Source: DATHKG01 sp035489435
GTDB taxonomy: Bacteria; Bacteroidota; Bacteroidia; Chitinophagales; Chitinophagaceae
Reading direction: 5' to 3' (one strand)
Assembly (NCBI GenBank): GCA_035489435.1
Contig: DATHKG010000094.1
Length of the DNA: 64,000 nt
Shown here one piece after another: positions 29,386 to 38,334 of this stretch. The stretch's first letter is position 1. Each line of letters opens with the position of its first letter. The position numbers were made by a program, and so were the translations under genes. Under the pieces are notes generated by a model. That model was not told the DNA's origin. It saw nothing but the letters and a program-made list of their open reading frames with translations, and searched no databases.

Positions 29386-30723
29386 ATGACAACTAATAGA
29401 CGAAACTTTCTTAGAAATTCATCAACACTTGCAGCAGGTCTTGGTTTTGCATCCGTCGTTTCAGGTAAAACAAAAGAAGCATCGGCTAATCCGGGTCTTG
29501 CAAAAGTAAATATTGCGGTTATTGGTGTCGGCATGGGTTGCAGGGATCTGCAGGGAGCACTCACAAATAATCCCTGGGTTCATTGCATCGGAATGTGTGA
29601 TGTAAACAAACAGCGCCTTGAAGAGCAGGCTGCGCGCTTTAGAAAAGACTTTCCGGACCAGACAGCCAACCTGCAACTTTATACAGATTTTCGAAAACTT
29701 TTGGATAACAAAGAAATCAACGGAGTAATCATTGCCACGCCTGATCATTGGCACACTTATATTTTTGCTGAGGCGCTGCGTGCGGGTAAAGCAATTTATG
29801 TTGAAAAGCCGGTTGCAAATAGTATAGAAGAATGCAATCTTATGTTAGATCTGCAAAAAAAACATAAGGCTATTATTACAACAGGTTTGTGGCAAACAAG
29901 CCAACGTTATTTTCGTGGAGCAAATGAAATCCTGAAAACAGGAGTACTGGGAGAAGTTTATAAAGTACAAATCTGGCTCAGCCAAAGCACTGAGCCGAGG
30001 GCAGGGGCAGACGATGCACCTCCGCCTGAATATCTCGACCATGAAATGTGGTTAGGACCGGCACCAAAAAGAGCGTTCAACCCAAATCGTTTTCGCGGCT
30101 GGCGTGGTTTCTGGGATTATGGGGGTGGACAGCAAACCGACTGGGGTGTACATTGGATAGATTCTGCCTTTGATGGATTACATGCATTAGGAATGAGTAA
30201 TCGTGAATACCCCCAGGCTGTTTTTTCAACGGCATTCAAACATCCGAAAACATTTAATGAAACCCCGGGTTGTCAAACAACAATTTTTCAGTTCAACAAT
30301 TTTCATGTTGAATGGTCGCAGCAGGTTGCACATCTTTACAATCGAAACCAGGGTGTAGCCTGGATAGGCAGCAAAGCAACCCTGGTTTGTAACCGTGATG
30401 GCTATGAACTTATTCCTGAAAAAAACAGGGAAGGAGTGTTGCTGGCCGACCGGGCACAATTAGTAGGGAAGTTTGAGGAAGGGGGTGTAGATGCACATGC
30501 TACAAACTGGTGCAGTTGCATACGGGATGGATCTGCGGCAACAAACAGCCCGATCGAAAAGGGTGCTTTTGCGACTATCCTCGCTCATATGGGTAACATC
30601 TCTTTCCGCACAGGAAGCATGGTGGTTTACGATCCCGTAAAACGAAGTTTTGTAAACAACCAGCAGGCCGACAGTTTTCTCAAAAAGAATTATCGGGCTC
30701 CATGGAAATTACCCCAGGTATGA
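29386..30723 (+). CDS. Tat-exported Gfo/Idh/MocA-family oxidoreductase
   Basis: The ATG at 29386 gives 445 residues and a Tat-type signal with the twin arginine R-R-N-F-L-R followed by a hydrophobic run. The Rossmann part begins at KVNIAVIGVGMGCRD, and the family motif EKPVANSIEECNLML carries the conserved lysine of the substrate/cofactor site. The second domain has the GGGQQTDWGVHWIDS motif typical of exported family members. Such enzymes oxidise or reduce a sugar with bound NAD(P) in the periplasm. Placed between two GH13 enzymes and before a DUF1080 gene, it could oxidise C3 of a glucosyl residue, giving 3-keto sugars. That function is inferred from context and related Bacteroides systems. 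Confidence 0.88.
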   Translation: MTTNRRNFLRNSSTLAAGLGFASVVSGKTKEASANPGLAKVNIAVIGVGMGCRDLQGALTNNPWVHCIGMCDVNKQRLEEQAARFRKDFPDQTANLQLYTDFRKLLDNKEINGVIIATPDHWHTYIFAEALRAGKAIYVEKPVANSIEECNLMLDLQKKHKAIITTGLWQTSQRYFRGANEILKTGVLGEVYKVQIWLSQSTEPRAGADDAPPPEYLDHEMWLGPAPKRAFNPNRFRGWRGFWDYGGGQQTDWGVHWIDSAFDGLHALGMSNREYPQAVFSTAFKHPKTFNETPGCQTTIFQFNNFHVEWSQQVAHLYNRNQGVAWIGSKATLVCNRDGYELIPEKNREGVLLADRAQLVGKFEEGGVDAHATNWCSCIRDGSAATNSPIEKGAFATILAHMGNISFRTGSMVVYDPVKRSFVNNQQADSFLKKNYRAPWKLPQV

Positions 30724-30741
30724 TCAGGTAATTTTCTCTTC

Positions 30742-30789
30742 CACTCATAATCATTCAACTAATCCCATTCATTATCATTTCACTCATTG
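30742..30789. repeat. Intergenic CACTCATT/CATTCA simple repeat
   Basis: The spacer between the oxidoreductase and DUF1080 genes is built almost wholly of variants of CACTCAT, CATTCA and TCATT. The composition is very unlike the coding DNA on both sides. A similar spacer is at 51407-51457. No hairpin or T-run was found. Confidence 0.55.
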
Positions 30790-30808
30790 AAAAAGTAAAT
30801 TAGAAAAA

Positions 30809-31639
30809 ATGAAATGCTTCAGCATATTCTGCGCTATCGCCTTTTTTGCAAGTTCCATATCGGCACAGGCACAACAAAATAACGGTCAGGGGCAACCGAA
30901 TCGCCAGCCTCAGCAGGGAAATACTCCAAACCAGCAAAATTCTGGTCAGCCTCAACAACCACCAAGACAACAAATTGCGCCGGAAAGTTCAGAATGGCAT
31001 TACCCGGTACCAACTAAGGTTCAGCCTGGTGTTGGCACAAAACCTCCGGCTGATGCCGTCATTTTGTTTGATGGTAAAGATTTGTCTAAATGGAAAGCCA
31101 GAGATAATTCTCCTGCATCCTGGAATTTGAAAGATGGAGAATTGGTTATTGAACCGGGGAAAGGTGCAATCCTGACCAAAGAGTATTTTGGTGATTGCCA
31201 GTTGCATATTGAGTTCAAGTCACCGGCAGCTGAACAACATATGGGACAAAACAGGGGCAATAGCGGTATCATGATGCAAAGCAGGTACGAGATCCAGGTA
31301 CTGGATGGCGACAATAATCCCACCTATGTAAATGGAATGGTAGGAAGCATATATAAACAGCAGGCACCATCTGTAAACGCGTATACAAAAAATGGCGAAT
31401 GGCAGGTGTATGATATCTATTGGAAAGCACCAAAGTTTGGAACAAACGGCGAACTGGAAGCTCCTGCAATGGCTACCGTAGTTTTAAACGGTATTCTTGT
31501 GCAGAATAACTATGTGTTAAAGGGAAACACACCTTATACCGGCTTTCCAAAATATGATCCACACGGACGCATGCCTCTTTCATTGCAGGATCATGGAACT
31601 AAGGTTGCATTCAGGAACATCTGGATACGGAATCTTTAG
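30809..31639 (+). CDS. DUF1080 (3-keto-disaccharide hydrolase/lyase family) secreted protein
   Basis: 276 residues. A signal peptide (MKCFSIFCAIAFFASSISAQA) is followed by a Q/N/P-rich low-complexity linker to about residue 56. The DUF1080 jelly-roll spans about 75-276: AVILFDGKDLSKWKA, LKDGELVIEPGKGAILTKE, GNSGIMMQSRYEIQVLD and TVVLNGILVQNN. Pfam names the family 3-keto-disaccharide hydrolase, and Bacteroides members act on 3-keto-glycosides made by partner Gfo/Idh/MocA enzymes. It follows such an oxidoreductase here, supporting a shared pathway. The glutamine-rich linker is unusual and may be a flexible surface spacer. The gene ends in a tandem repeat that includes its stop codon. Confidence 0.88.
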   Translation: MKCFSIFCAIAFFASSISAQAQQNNGQGQPNRQPQQGNTPNQQNSGQPQQPPRQQIAPESSEWHYPVPTKVQPGVGTKPPADAVILFDGKDLSKWKARDNSPASWNLKDGELVIEPGKGAILTKEYFGDCQLHIEFKSPAAEQHMGQNRGNSGIMMQSRYEIQVLDGDNNPTYVNGMVGSIYKQQAPSVNAYTKNGEWQVYDIYWKAPKFGTNGELEAPAMATVVLNGILVQNNYVLKGNTPYTGFPKYDPHGRMPLSLQDHGTKVAFRNIWIRNL

Positions 31640-31664
31640 TCAGCTTTAGTCAGCCTTTAGTCAG
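31634..31664. repeat. Triple tandem repeat CTTTAGTCAG over a stop codon
   Basis: CTTTAGTCAG occurs at 31634-31643, 31644-31653 and 31655-31664. The first copy supplies the TAG stop of the DUF1080 gene, and the third TAG is in the same frame. It looks like slippage duplication of the gene end. Confidence 0.8.
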
Positions 31665-31711
31665 CGCAATAGAATACATCAGGCAATTTGAAGTTTTCAA
31701 ACTTTTTAACG

Positions 31712-33076
31712 ATGAGCAGAAGGTGTTTTCCGATATTGTTGATATTTTTTTTATCCTGGACTCCGGGTATATTAAAGGCCCAGGTTGTTCAGGAGACTGC
31801 TGCAAAATATGAGCAATATGGTGAGCCCTTCAAAGGCGTACCCGACAGGCCTGATGTTACCATTTACCAGGTAAATATGCGCGTGTTTAGTAAAGAAGGA
31901 GATTTCAGGGGAGTTATTGCACGCCTGGATTCTATTAAGGCGCTTGGTGCGAATGTAATTTACCTGATGCCACATTATCCCGTCGGCAAGTTGAGATCTT
32001 CCAATTCCCCGTATTGTATTCAGAACTACAAAGCGGTTAACCCCGAATTCGGTACACTGGATGATCTGCGTGCACTCGTTGACGGGGCCCACAGTCGCAA
32101 CATGGCAGTATTAATAGATTGGGTTGCCAATCATACTTCTTATGATCATGAATGGACAAAAAATAAATCATGGTATCTGCTTGATTCGATTGGCAATATC
32201 ATACATCCTCCTGGTACCAGCTGGCGGGATGTGGCACAGTTAAACTTCAAAAATGCAGACATGCGACTGGCCATGATAGATGCAATGAAATATTGGATCT
32301 ATGCGGCAAATGTGGACGGTTTTCGTTGTGATTATAGTGATGGCCCCCCGGTTGATTTCTGGAAACAAACGCTCGATACACTAAGAAGTATTTCCAGTCA
32401 CAAATTACTGATAATGTCAGAAGGGCGGCGCTCTGAACATTACGCGGTCGGGTTCGATTACAACTTCGGGTTCAGGTTTTTTGGGAACTTAAAAAATATT
32501 TATGAACATAACCGTACTGTCCGTTCCATAGACAGTTTAAACATTTCCGATTATATCGGCACTTCCGGAAGCCAAAGCATCATCCGTTATACATCTAACC
32601 ATGATGTTAATGGATCTGATGGAACACCGTTAGAATTATTTGGCGGTGCAAAGGGTTCTATGGCTGCATTCGTAGTTGTCGCTTATATGAAAAGCATTCC
32701 CATGATCTATGGAGGACAGGAATCTGGAACCACTCAACGATTAAGATTTCCATTTACTTCAACAAAGATTGACTGGAATTCAAATCCTGATCTCACAAAG
32801 GAATATAAAAAAATTATAGCATTCAGGAACAGGAGCAAGCCCGTAAGAAGCGGCGAGCTACAATCTTTTAGCACCGATGATATTTGTGTATTTACAAAAA
32901 CGCTCGGGAAAAAAAAGGTACTTGTAATAACGAATCTAAGAAATAAGCAAATCTCTTTTACTGTTCCGGGCGGGTTGTCCAAAAGTTCCTGGAAGGATGC
33001 CTTTACAGGTAAAAAAAGTTCGTTACCAGGTTCTATAATCCTGGAACCCTATTCATATCTTGTGTATGAAAATTGA
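31712..33076 (+). CDS. Secreted GH13-family alpha-glucan enzyme
   Basis: The ATG at 31712 gives 454 residues with a signal peptide (MSRRCFPILLIFFLSWTPG, cleavage near L-K-A-Q). GH13 regions: DWVANHTS (I), DGFRCDYSDG with nucleophile Asp207 (II), IMSEGRR with acid/base Glu237 (III) and TSNHDVNG with Asp298 (IV), so it should be active. The usual Trp or Phe after the acid/base is changed (S-E-G-R), marking a subfamily different from the other GH13 enzyme. It lacks a large C-terminal domain beyond a short beta part. It is the last gene of the alpha-glucan locus and converges with the apiose operon. Confidence 0.9.
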   Translation: MSRRCFPILLIFFLSWTPGILKAQVVQETAAKYEQYGEPFKGVPDRPDVTIYQVNMRVFSKEGDFRGVIARLDSIKALGANVIYLMPHYPVGKLRSSNSPYCIQNYKAVNPEFGTLDDLRALVDGAHSRNMAVLIDWVANHTSYDHEWTKNKSWYLLDSIGNIIHPPGTSWRDVAQLNFKNADMRLAMIDAMKYWIYAANVDGFRCDYSDGPPVDFWKQTLDTLRSISSHKLLIMSEGRRSEHYAVGFDYNFGFRFFGNLKNIYEHNRTVRSIDSLNISDYIGTSGSQSIIRYTSNHDVNGSDGTPLELFGGAKGSMAAFVVVAYMKSIPMIYGGQESGTTQRLRFPFTSTKIDWNSNPDLTKEYKKIIAFRNRSKPVRSGELQSFSTDDICVFTKTLGKKKVLVITNLRNKQISFTVPGGLSKSSWKDAFTGKKSSLPGSIILEPYSYLVYEN

Positions 33077-33153
33077 TATTGAGTATTGCACCAGGGTGTT
33101 AAGCGGCATCGATTAAATCAACCCAGAATTGTTTAAAGCTAAAAACGAGATTC

Positions 33154-34797
33154 TCATATTTCGGTAAAGCCAGGCCTGACTGAATAGGTAAGCCTTTTGC
33201 CTGCCTTATTTTCAAAAATTATCTCATCTTTATTTTTGTTCAGAACCACATACACCGGTTGAAATTCTTTCAACTGTGTCAGCACTTCGTAAAGCGGCGA
33301 AACGTTGTCGGTTGCTGTTACGGTATTGGCTACGATTCCTCTGTTACCAGTGGTTTGATACAAAGTTATTGAGCCTGCTATGGAAAGATTTTTTATAGAC
33401 ATTAAAGTCCAGGCGGCTCCGAAATAAGTCTGTAGTCGTGGATCTTTTCCCGCTTCAGTCCGCTGTTGAAATGTAACAGGGGAGAGATGGACTGGCTTTG
33501 AAGTAAATTGCCGGATTGACTCTAAAATTTGTTGCTGACTTTCCAGGTTCTCAATAATTGTTCTTGTATCTGTAGCATGTACCTGCGGATTGAAGCCGAA
33601 GCTTATGAAATCAAAGTCAGCGCTGGGCGGTCTGTTCCTGTTTAACTCTGCAAAGAATGAATTTGTACCATAGCCAATCTTAAGAGCAGGTAAAACTTCT
33701 TTAAACCTCGAATAAAGGGATTGGATCAGTATAACTGGTGTAATATCGTGGTCGATATGCAGGGGTAACAGGCTATTGATCCGGCTTTCATATTTTATAA
33801 GTTGCTGAACCAGTTGGTTGATTTCGGTTTCCGCTGAATTGCTGAAAAAAGCAATCAACTCTAACGAGGTGTTTAATTTTTCTGCTTCGGAAATAGCTAC
33901 CTGTAATTGTTCCTCCCACTGAAGTGAGGGCATCAATAATTCAACCCTGTAATGATCAAAAGGAACATTTTTTAAACCATCTATTTCGGTGTTTGTAAGC
34001 GGCTTAATTCCAGTTATCCTGCTATATCCAATTTTTGGGAAAGGAATTTTTTCTTCTTCCATTTCTATCTTGCTCCCGGATATTTTGTTTACAGGTTTTT
34101 CTTGCTTCGTGATTCTTAACGCTACCCGCTGCTCCAGCTTAGCGCCTTTTTCAACTAAAACCGGTGATGGTCTATCCAGCGGGGTGCTATAAGTTTTATA
34201 GGAATTATCTGTCCAATTGCGTTGGTCTTCTGTTTCAAATACATCGCCTTCAAATAGCAACCGGATTGCCTGGTTCTGATTATTTGTCCAACACATTTGC
34301 TGAACATCAATAAATGGTTGGTGAGGACTGACATAGTAAGGATAGGTCGCCGTGTATGATGTTTTATCCGGCCGGGTAATAGTTACTGTCTTTCCCTTAC
34401 ATTCTTTAATGGGATGATGTACGCATAACCCAATCCTTCTTGTTTCAAATTTGCCCAGCGCTTCACCAAGCATTGCAAAAGAGATTGAGTTATCTTCTTT
34501 GCCAATTATTGTAATCCTTGATTTGTAATGGATTTGATTAAGGCGAAAGATTGCGGTATAACTTATTTCAAAACTTTTCTCATAACTGTTTATTTTTTCA
34601 TCTGCAATTTCTGATAATGCTGTTTCCCAATTTGTACCTCTAACGGCAGGATAGATCATCTGAACAATTTCTTCACTACAAAAAGAGATTTGCCTGAGGT
34701 TGCCATTCTCATACAAACAATTTATTTCACCGGCTTTAAAACTTTTAACTGGTAACAGCGGAATATCAAAAGGCAGTTTAATTATACCCTCAATCAT
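33154..34797 (-). CDS. apnL: Probable D-apionate lactonase (ApnL-like)
   Basis: 547 residues, no signal peptide, so cytoplasmic. The N-terminal half matches my knowledge of ApnL: KAGEINCLYENGNLRQISF, VRGTNWETALSEI, RRIGLCVHHPIKECKGKTVT and YYVSPHQPFIDVQQMCW. The C-terminal half looks like a TIM-barrel (HYRVELLMPSLQWEEQL, DFISFGFNPQVHATDTRTI, KPVHLSPVTFQQR). ApnL hydrolyses D-apionolactone to D-apionate after D-apiose oxidation. The start overlaps the end of the binding-protein gene by eight bases, and it is the last gene of the apiose operon. It is somewhat shorter than the roughly 600-residue proteobacterial enzymes as I recall them. Without the apsD/apnO neighbours I would call it hypothetical. 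Confidence 0.75.
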   Translation of the reverse strand: MIEGIIKLPFDIPLLPVKSFKAGEINCLYENGNLRQISFCSEEIVQMIYPAVRGTNWETALSEIADEKINSYEKSFEISYTAIFRLNQIHYKSRITIIGKEDNSISFAMLGEALGKFETRRIGLCVHHPIKECKGKTVTITRPDKTSYTATYPYYVSPHQPFIDVQQMCWTNNQNQAIRLLFEGDVFETEDQRNWTDNSYKTYSTPLDRPSPVLVEKGAKLEQRVALRITKQEKPVNKISGSKIEMEEEKIPFPKIGYSRITGIKPLTNTEIDGLKNVPFDHYRVELLMPSLQWEEQLQVAISEAEKLNTSLELIAFFSNSAETEINQLVQQLIKYESRINSLLPLHIDHDITPVILIQSLYSRFKEVLPALKIGYGTNSFFAELNRNRPPSADFDFISFGFNPQVHATDTRTIIENLESQQQILESIRQFTSKPVHLSPVTFQQRTEAGKDPRLQTYFGAAWTLMSIKNLSIAGSITLYQTTGNRGIVANTVTATDNVSPLYEVLTQLKEFQPVYVVLNKNKDEIIFENKAGKRLTYSVRPGFTEI

Positions 34798-35818
34798 TTG
34801 CAGTCTTATTTAAGAATTGATCCACATTGGTATTGTCTATTTCTATGGAACCGGTAATTACAGTTGAAGGAATAGGAACCACTCCGGCACGAGCATCATT
34901 ATGGGAGAGCTGTAACGTTTTGTGTCGCATGTCGAACAAAAACTGGGCGCCCATCCAGGTAAACAATTCTCTTTTCTGTCCGACCAGGTAACTGATCACG
35001 CCTTCTTTTACCAGGCGTAAATGTTCAGGTTCTGCGTCAACAGTGGTCAAAATAACTTTGCCGGCTTTATTTGCTTCTTTCACAGACAAAGCCATACCAG
35101 GTCCTGAATTGGAATCGAAACCGGCTAAGCCGGCAAGATCCGGATGTGCAGCCAGCAAATCGGCAGTTATCCTGGCTGCGGTTTCAACATTTGCCTTATC
35201 GTCGAACTTTCCAACAAATTCAATTCCAGGGAACTTTTTTAATACGTCCTGCAGCCCTTTAAAACCTGCTTCCATATTTGTCATACCGAGTATACCCATA
35301 CAGGCCACCTTACCTTTGCCATTGATCAGCTTAGCCATTCGTTCACCCTGCAGTCGTCCCATTTCATACCAATCGCTGCCAATAAACGAATGCCTGTTGG
35401 AGTTTGGAATTTCAGAATCGTAAACTACAGTCGGTATTCCTGCGGATACAGCTTTTCTTATCGCAGATGCTATCCCAGGGTCTGTGCCATTAATCAGGAG
35501 CCCTGCCGGCTTTCCTGCAATCACTTGTTCAAGCGTGGCAATCTGCCCGGGTACATCCCACTCGGATGGACCGAGGATGGAAGTCCTTACTCCCTTTTTT
35601 TTACCCCATTCAATAAAAGCTTTCTGGTCGTGATTTACATATAGCGGGAGATTGATTGCAGTGGTGATCATCACATATTCCTCATCAGGATTCACTTCAG
35701 CGGAAGTAATAAATTTATCAGCAACAACATTATCAGCGCCACTACTTATATTGTCCCTTGGCGGTGGTTCACAACTGAAAACAAATAACAGGGCTAGGGC
35801 AAGTATATATTTAGACAT
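34790..35818 (-). CDS. ABC importer sugar-binding lipoprotein (RbsB-type), probable D-apiose
   Basis: 342 residues with a lipoprotein signal ending LFVFSC (mature Cys16). The Peripla_BP_4 fold is clear: YVMITTAINLPLYVNHDQKAF, PSEWDVPGQIATLEQVI, INGTDPGIASAIRKAVSAGI, VVYDSEIPNSNRHSFIGSDW, LAGFDSNSGPGMALSV and GVISYLVGQKRELFTW. It delivers a small sugar to the inner-membrane permease five bases upstream. Gene context, between apiose dehydrogenase and lactonase genes, points to D-apiose. A lipid anchor on the binding protein is unusual for Gram-negative sugar importers but common for Bacteroidota periplasmic proteins. Confidence 0.9.
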   Translation of the reverse strand: MSKYILALALLFVFSCEPPPRDNISSGADNVVADKFITSAEVNPDEEYVMITTAINLPLYVNHDQKAFIEWGKKKGVRTSILGPSEWDVPGQIATLEQVIAGKPAGLLINGTDPGIASAIRKAVSAGIPTVVYDSEIPNSNRHSFIGSDWYEMGRLQGERMAKLINGKGKVACMGILGMTNMEAGFKGLQDVLKKFPGIEFVGKFDDKANVETAARITADLLAAHPDLAGLAGFDSNSGPGMALSVKEANKAGKVILTTVDAEPEHLRLVKEGVISYLVGQKRELFTWMGAQFLFDMRHKTLQLSHNDARAGVVPIPSTVITGSIEIDNTNVDQFLNKTAND

Positions 35819-35823
35819 GATAT

Positions 35824-36771
35824 TTATTTGTTCATTTTACGCAGTAACCATTGATCAAGGCCAACTGCGGCGATTAAAATAAGTCCTAAAATTATTTCCT
35901 GCCAATAGCCGGAGACACGGGCAATGATGAGCAGGTTATTGATAATAGCCATAAAAAGTGCTCCGAGAAAAGCACCCCAGATTTTTCCAAATCCACCCGA
36001 TAAACTGGCCCCTCCCAGGATAACGGCAGTGATCACCCGAAGCTCCAGGCCCCGGCCGGAAGTGGATAATGCGGCGCCTAATCTTGAGGCAAGCAAAATA
36101 CCGGCTATGCCGGCCAATGTTGCTGAAATTACAAATGCCCATATCTTCATCTTTTCTACTTCTATGCCCGATAGTTTTGCTGCCTTTTCATTAGAGCCGA
36201 TAAAATAATAGCGACGAAAAAATACCGTTCGTTTCACCAGGAAAGCAAACAATAAAACAATTACCAGCATGTACCATACAGGTGCTTGTATAGAGATCAG
36301 TTTGGATTGACCGATATAAATAAAATCATAAGGAAAGTTTTGGATCCCCGCACCACTTAACATCAGGGCAAGTCCACGAACAACCCCCATCATTGCCAAC
36401 GTTTGAATCATCGGGTTTATGCCAGCTTTTGCAATCAGCAGGCCATTTATAAAGCCGATCAGAACTGAACCTATTAGGCCTGCAGCAATTGCCAATAAAA
36501 AATGTACATCATGATAGTACATCAGGTAGCCGGCTAATCCCCCCGCAAAGGCAACCACAGATCCAACGGAAAGATCAAACATTCCGGAGATCAGCAGTAT
36601 CATCATGCCCACTGCAACGATGGTATCGATAGAGAGATTTAATAAGAGTTGTGAAAAGTTTTCAATGGTTGGAAATTGTGCCGGAAAAATAAAAGTCATG
36701 ATTATACACAACAGTAGAATACTTGCGGATAAAGAAAATACGCGGTCTTGCAATCTTTCTTTCAATGGCAT
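35824..36771 (-). CDS. ABC sugar importer permease (RbsC-type)
   Basis: 315 residues from ATG 36771 (the frame extends to a TTG at 36777). About nine hydrophobic segments, with the ribose-class permease motifs GMFDLSVGSVVAFAGGLAGY near residues 65-84, INGLLIAKAGINPMIQTLAMM and VITAVILGGASLSGGFGKIWGAFLGA near 230-260. It forms the inner-membrane channel for the sugar bound by the downstream lipoprotein. A single permease gene serves as homodimer in this class. It is separated from the ATPase gene by a repeat-filled spacer. Confidence 0.93.
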   Translation of the reverse strand: MPLKERLQDRVFSLSASILLLCIIMTFIFPAQFPTIENFSQLLLNLSIDTIVAVGMMILLISGMFDLSVGSVVAFAGGLAGYLMYYHDVHFLLAIAAGLIGSVLIGFINGLLIAKAGINPMIQTLAMMGVVRGLALMLSGAGIQNFPYDFIYIGQSKLISIQAPVWYMLVIVLLFAFLVKRTVFFRRYYFIGSNEKAAKLSGIEVEKMKIWAFVISATLAGIAGILLASRLGAALSTSGRGLELRVITAVILGGASLSGGFGKIWGAFLGALFMAIINNLLIIARVSGYWQEIILGLILIAAVGLDQWLLRKMNK

Positions 36772-36796
36772 CAGCAATATTTAAATAGTTTAACTA

Positions 36797-36870
36797 CTCA
36801 ATCTTGATAGTTTCTGAATGTTGAAGGTTTTTCAATGTTGATGATTTCTCAATATTGATGGTTTCTCAAT
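36797..36870. repeat. Imperfect tandem repeat in the ATPase-permease spacer
   Basis: Four and a half units related to CTCAATATTGATGGTTT fill the spacer: 36797-36813, 36814-36832, 36833-36847, 36848-36864 and a partial unit from 36865. The last part touches the ATPase stop codon at 36871-36873. No strong hairpin is formed. Confidence 0.75.
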
Positions 36871-38334
36871 TCAAATGATAAATCCGGACGCGAGTGCTGT
36901 TATTTTCTCTTCGGTTGCTTCATTTCCCTGCAGAATGCCCTGGATTTTCCCCTCGTGCATGACCACAATACGATCCGAAAGAATCAGCAATTCGGCCAGG
37001 TCACTTGAGATAAGCAAAATGCTTTTTCCTTCCCGGGTCAAACTCCTTAAAAGCAGGTATATATCGGTCTTAGAGCCTGCATCCACTCCCTGGGTCGGTT
37101 CATTAATGATAAATACCTCAGGCTTCAATGCCAGGGATCTTACAAGCATTACTTTTTGCTGGTTCCCGCCACTTAGTGTACAGACAGCCTGCGTTACTGT
37201 TGGTGTACGCACACCAAACTCTTCACACAACTTTTTGCTTTGTTGATTTATGGCTGACTCATTATAAGAGCCGCTCTTCAATTGAGCAGCAAATACATTT
37301 TCAGCTACAGACTTATCAAGGAACAAACCTTCTGTTTTACGCTCTTCCGGAAGATACACGATGTGTTCATTTATGGCCTCCAGGGGATGTTGAAATTTCA
37401 TGGATTTGCCATCTATCAACATGTTACCACGGATAAAAGTTTCATAACCGAACAATGCTTTTGCCATGGCAGTTCTACCTGAGCCCTCCAGGCCCGCAAA
37501 GCCTAATACCTCACCTCTGCGCAATTGGAAGCTGATATTGAAGAACCCTTTTCCGGATATATTTTCCACTTCCAGTTTTATGTCTTTCCGGGCATGTGAT
37601 TCCTGGGATATTGATTCCAGTTCCCTGCCCACCATCATGCTGATTATTTGCTTTGTGGATACCGTTTCATCCACCGTGCCTGTATACTTCCCATCCTTCA
37701 AAACGGATATTCTTTGTGCTATCTGCCTGATTTCATTCATCCGGTGAGAAATATAAATTATTCCTGTGCCTTTCTTTTTCAGCTGTTGAATAATCCGAAA
37801 AAGTATTTCCGTTTCACTATGCGTAATCGAAGCAGTAGGCTCATCAAGTATTAACAAAGCAGGATTTTGAGCAATGGCTTTTGCAATTTCTACCATTTGC
37901 ATTTGGGCGACCGAAAGTTTGCTCACCAGCGTTTTTGGGGAAAGATTATTTAGCCCTAATTCTGTAAGTAGCGCCTTTGTATTGGAATAGAGCAGGGGAT
38001 AGCTTATAAGACCCGTAGATGTGAGTGGCATGTTAACGGGAAAAATATTCTCAGCAATGCTTAAAGAATTTGCAAGACTTCTTTCCTGGTAAACTATTGA
38101 AATCCCAAGGCTACGGGCTGCTAAAACATGATCAACCCGAACCGGTTCATTTTTCCAGAAAATTTCACCTTTATCTGGTTGCAGGTTGCCCATGATGATG
38201 TTCATCAGCGTACTTTTACCCGCGCCGTTTTCACCACAAAGCGCATGAACTTCACCCGCATTAAATTCAAGTGACACGTCCTGAAGCGCTTTTACACCAG
38301 CAAAAGATTTTGATATGTTCTGCAGACGCAGCAT
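36871..38334 (-). CDS. ABC sugar importer double ATPase (RbsA/MglA-type)
   Basis: 487 residues with two ABC domains, as in ribose and galactose importers. Domain 1 has Walker A GENGAGKST at residues 34-42, signature LSVAQMQMVEIAKA and Walker B LLILDEPTAS. Domain 2 has the degenerate Walker A GLEGSGRTAMAKAL, signature LSGGNQQKVMLVRSL and Walker B VFIINEPTQGVD, in which Asp-Glu is changed to Asn-Glu. Both features are normal for the second half of this class. It powers sugar import. It overlaps the upstream dehydrogenase stop by one base (TAATG), showing tight coupling. Confidence 0.94.
   Translation of the reverse strand: MLRLQNISKSFAGVKALQDVSLEFNAGEVHALCGENGAGKSTLMNIIMGNLQPDKGEIFWKNEPVRVDHVLAARSLGISIVYQERSLANSLSIAENIFPVNMPLTSTGLISYPLLYSNTKALLTELGLNNLSPKTLVSKLSVAQMQMVEIAKAIAQNPALLILDEPTASITHSETEILFRIIQQLKKKGTGIIYISHRMNEIRQIAQRISVLKDGKYTGTVDETVSTKQIISMMVGRELESISQESHARKDIKLEVENISGKGFFNISFQLRRGEVLGFAGLEGSGRTAMAKALFGYETFIRGNMLIDGKSMKFQHPLEAINEHIVYLPEERKTEGLFLDKSVAENVFAAQLKSGSYNESAINQQSKKLCEEFGVRTPTVTQAVCTLSGGNQQKVMLVRSLALKPEVFIINEPTQGVDAGSKTDIYLLLRSLTREGKSILLISSDLAELLILSDRIVVMHEGKIQGILQGNEATEEKITALASGFII

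Noticed and set aside
36797..36870. Tandem repeat considered as a CRISPR array
   Set aside because: Units are short, imperfect and contiguous with no spacers, and no cas genes are nearby.
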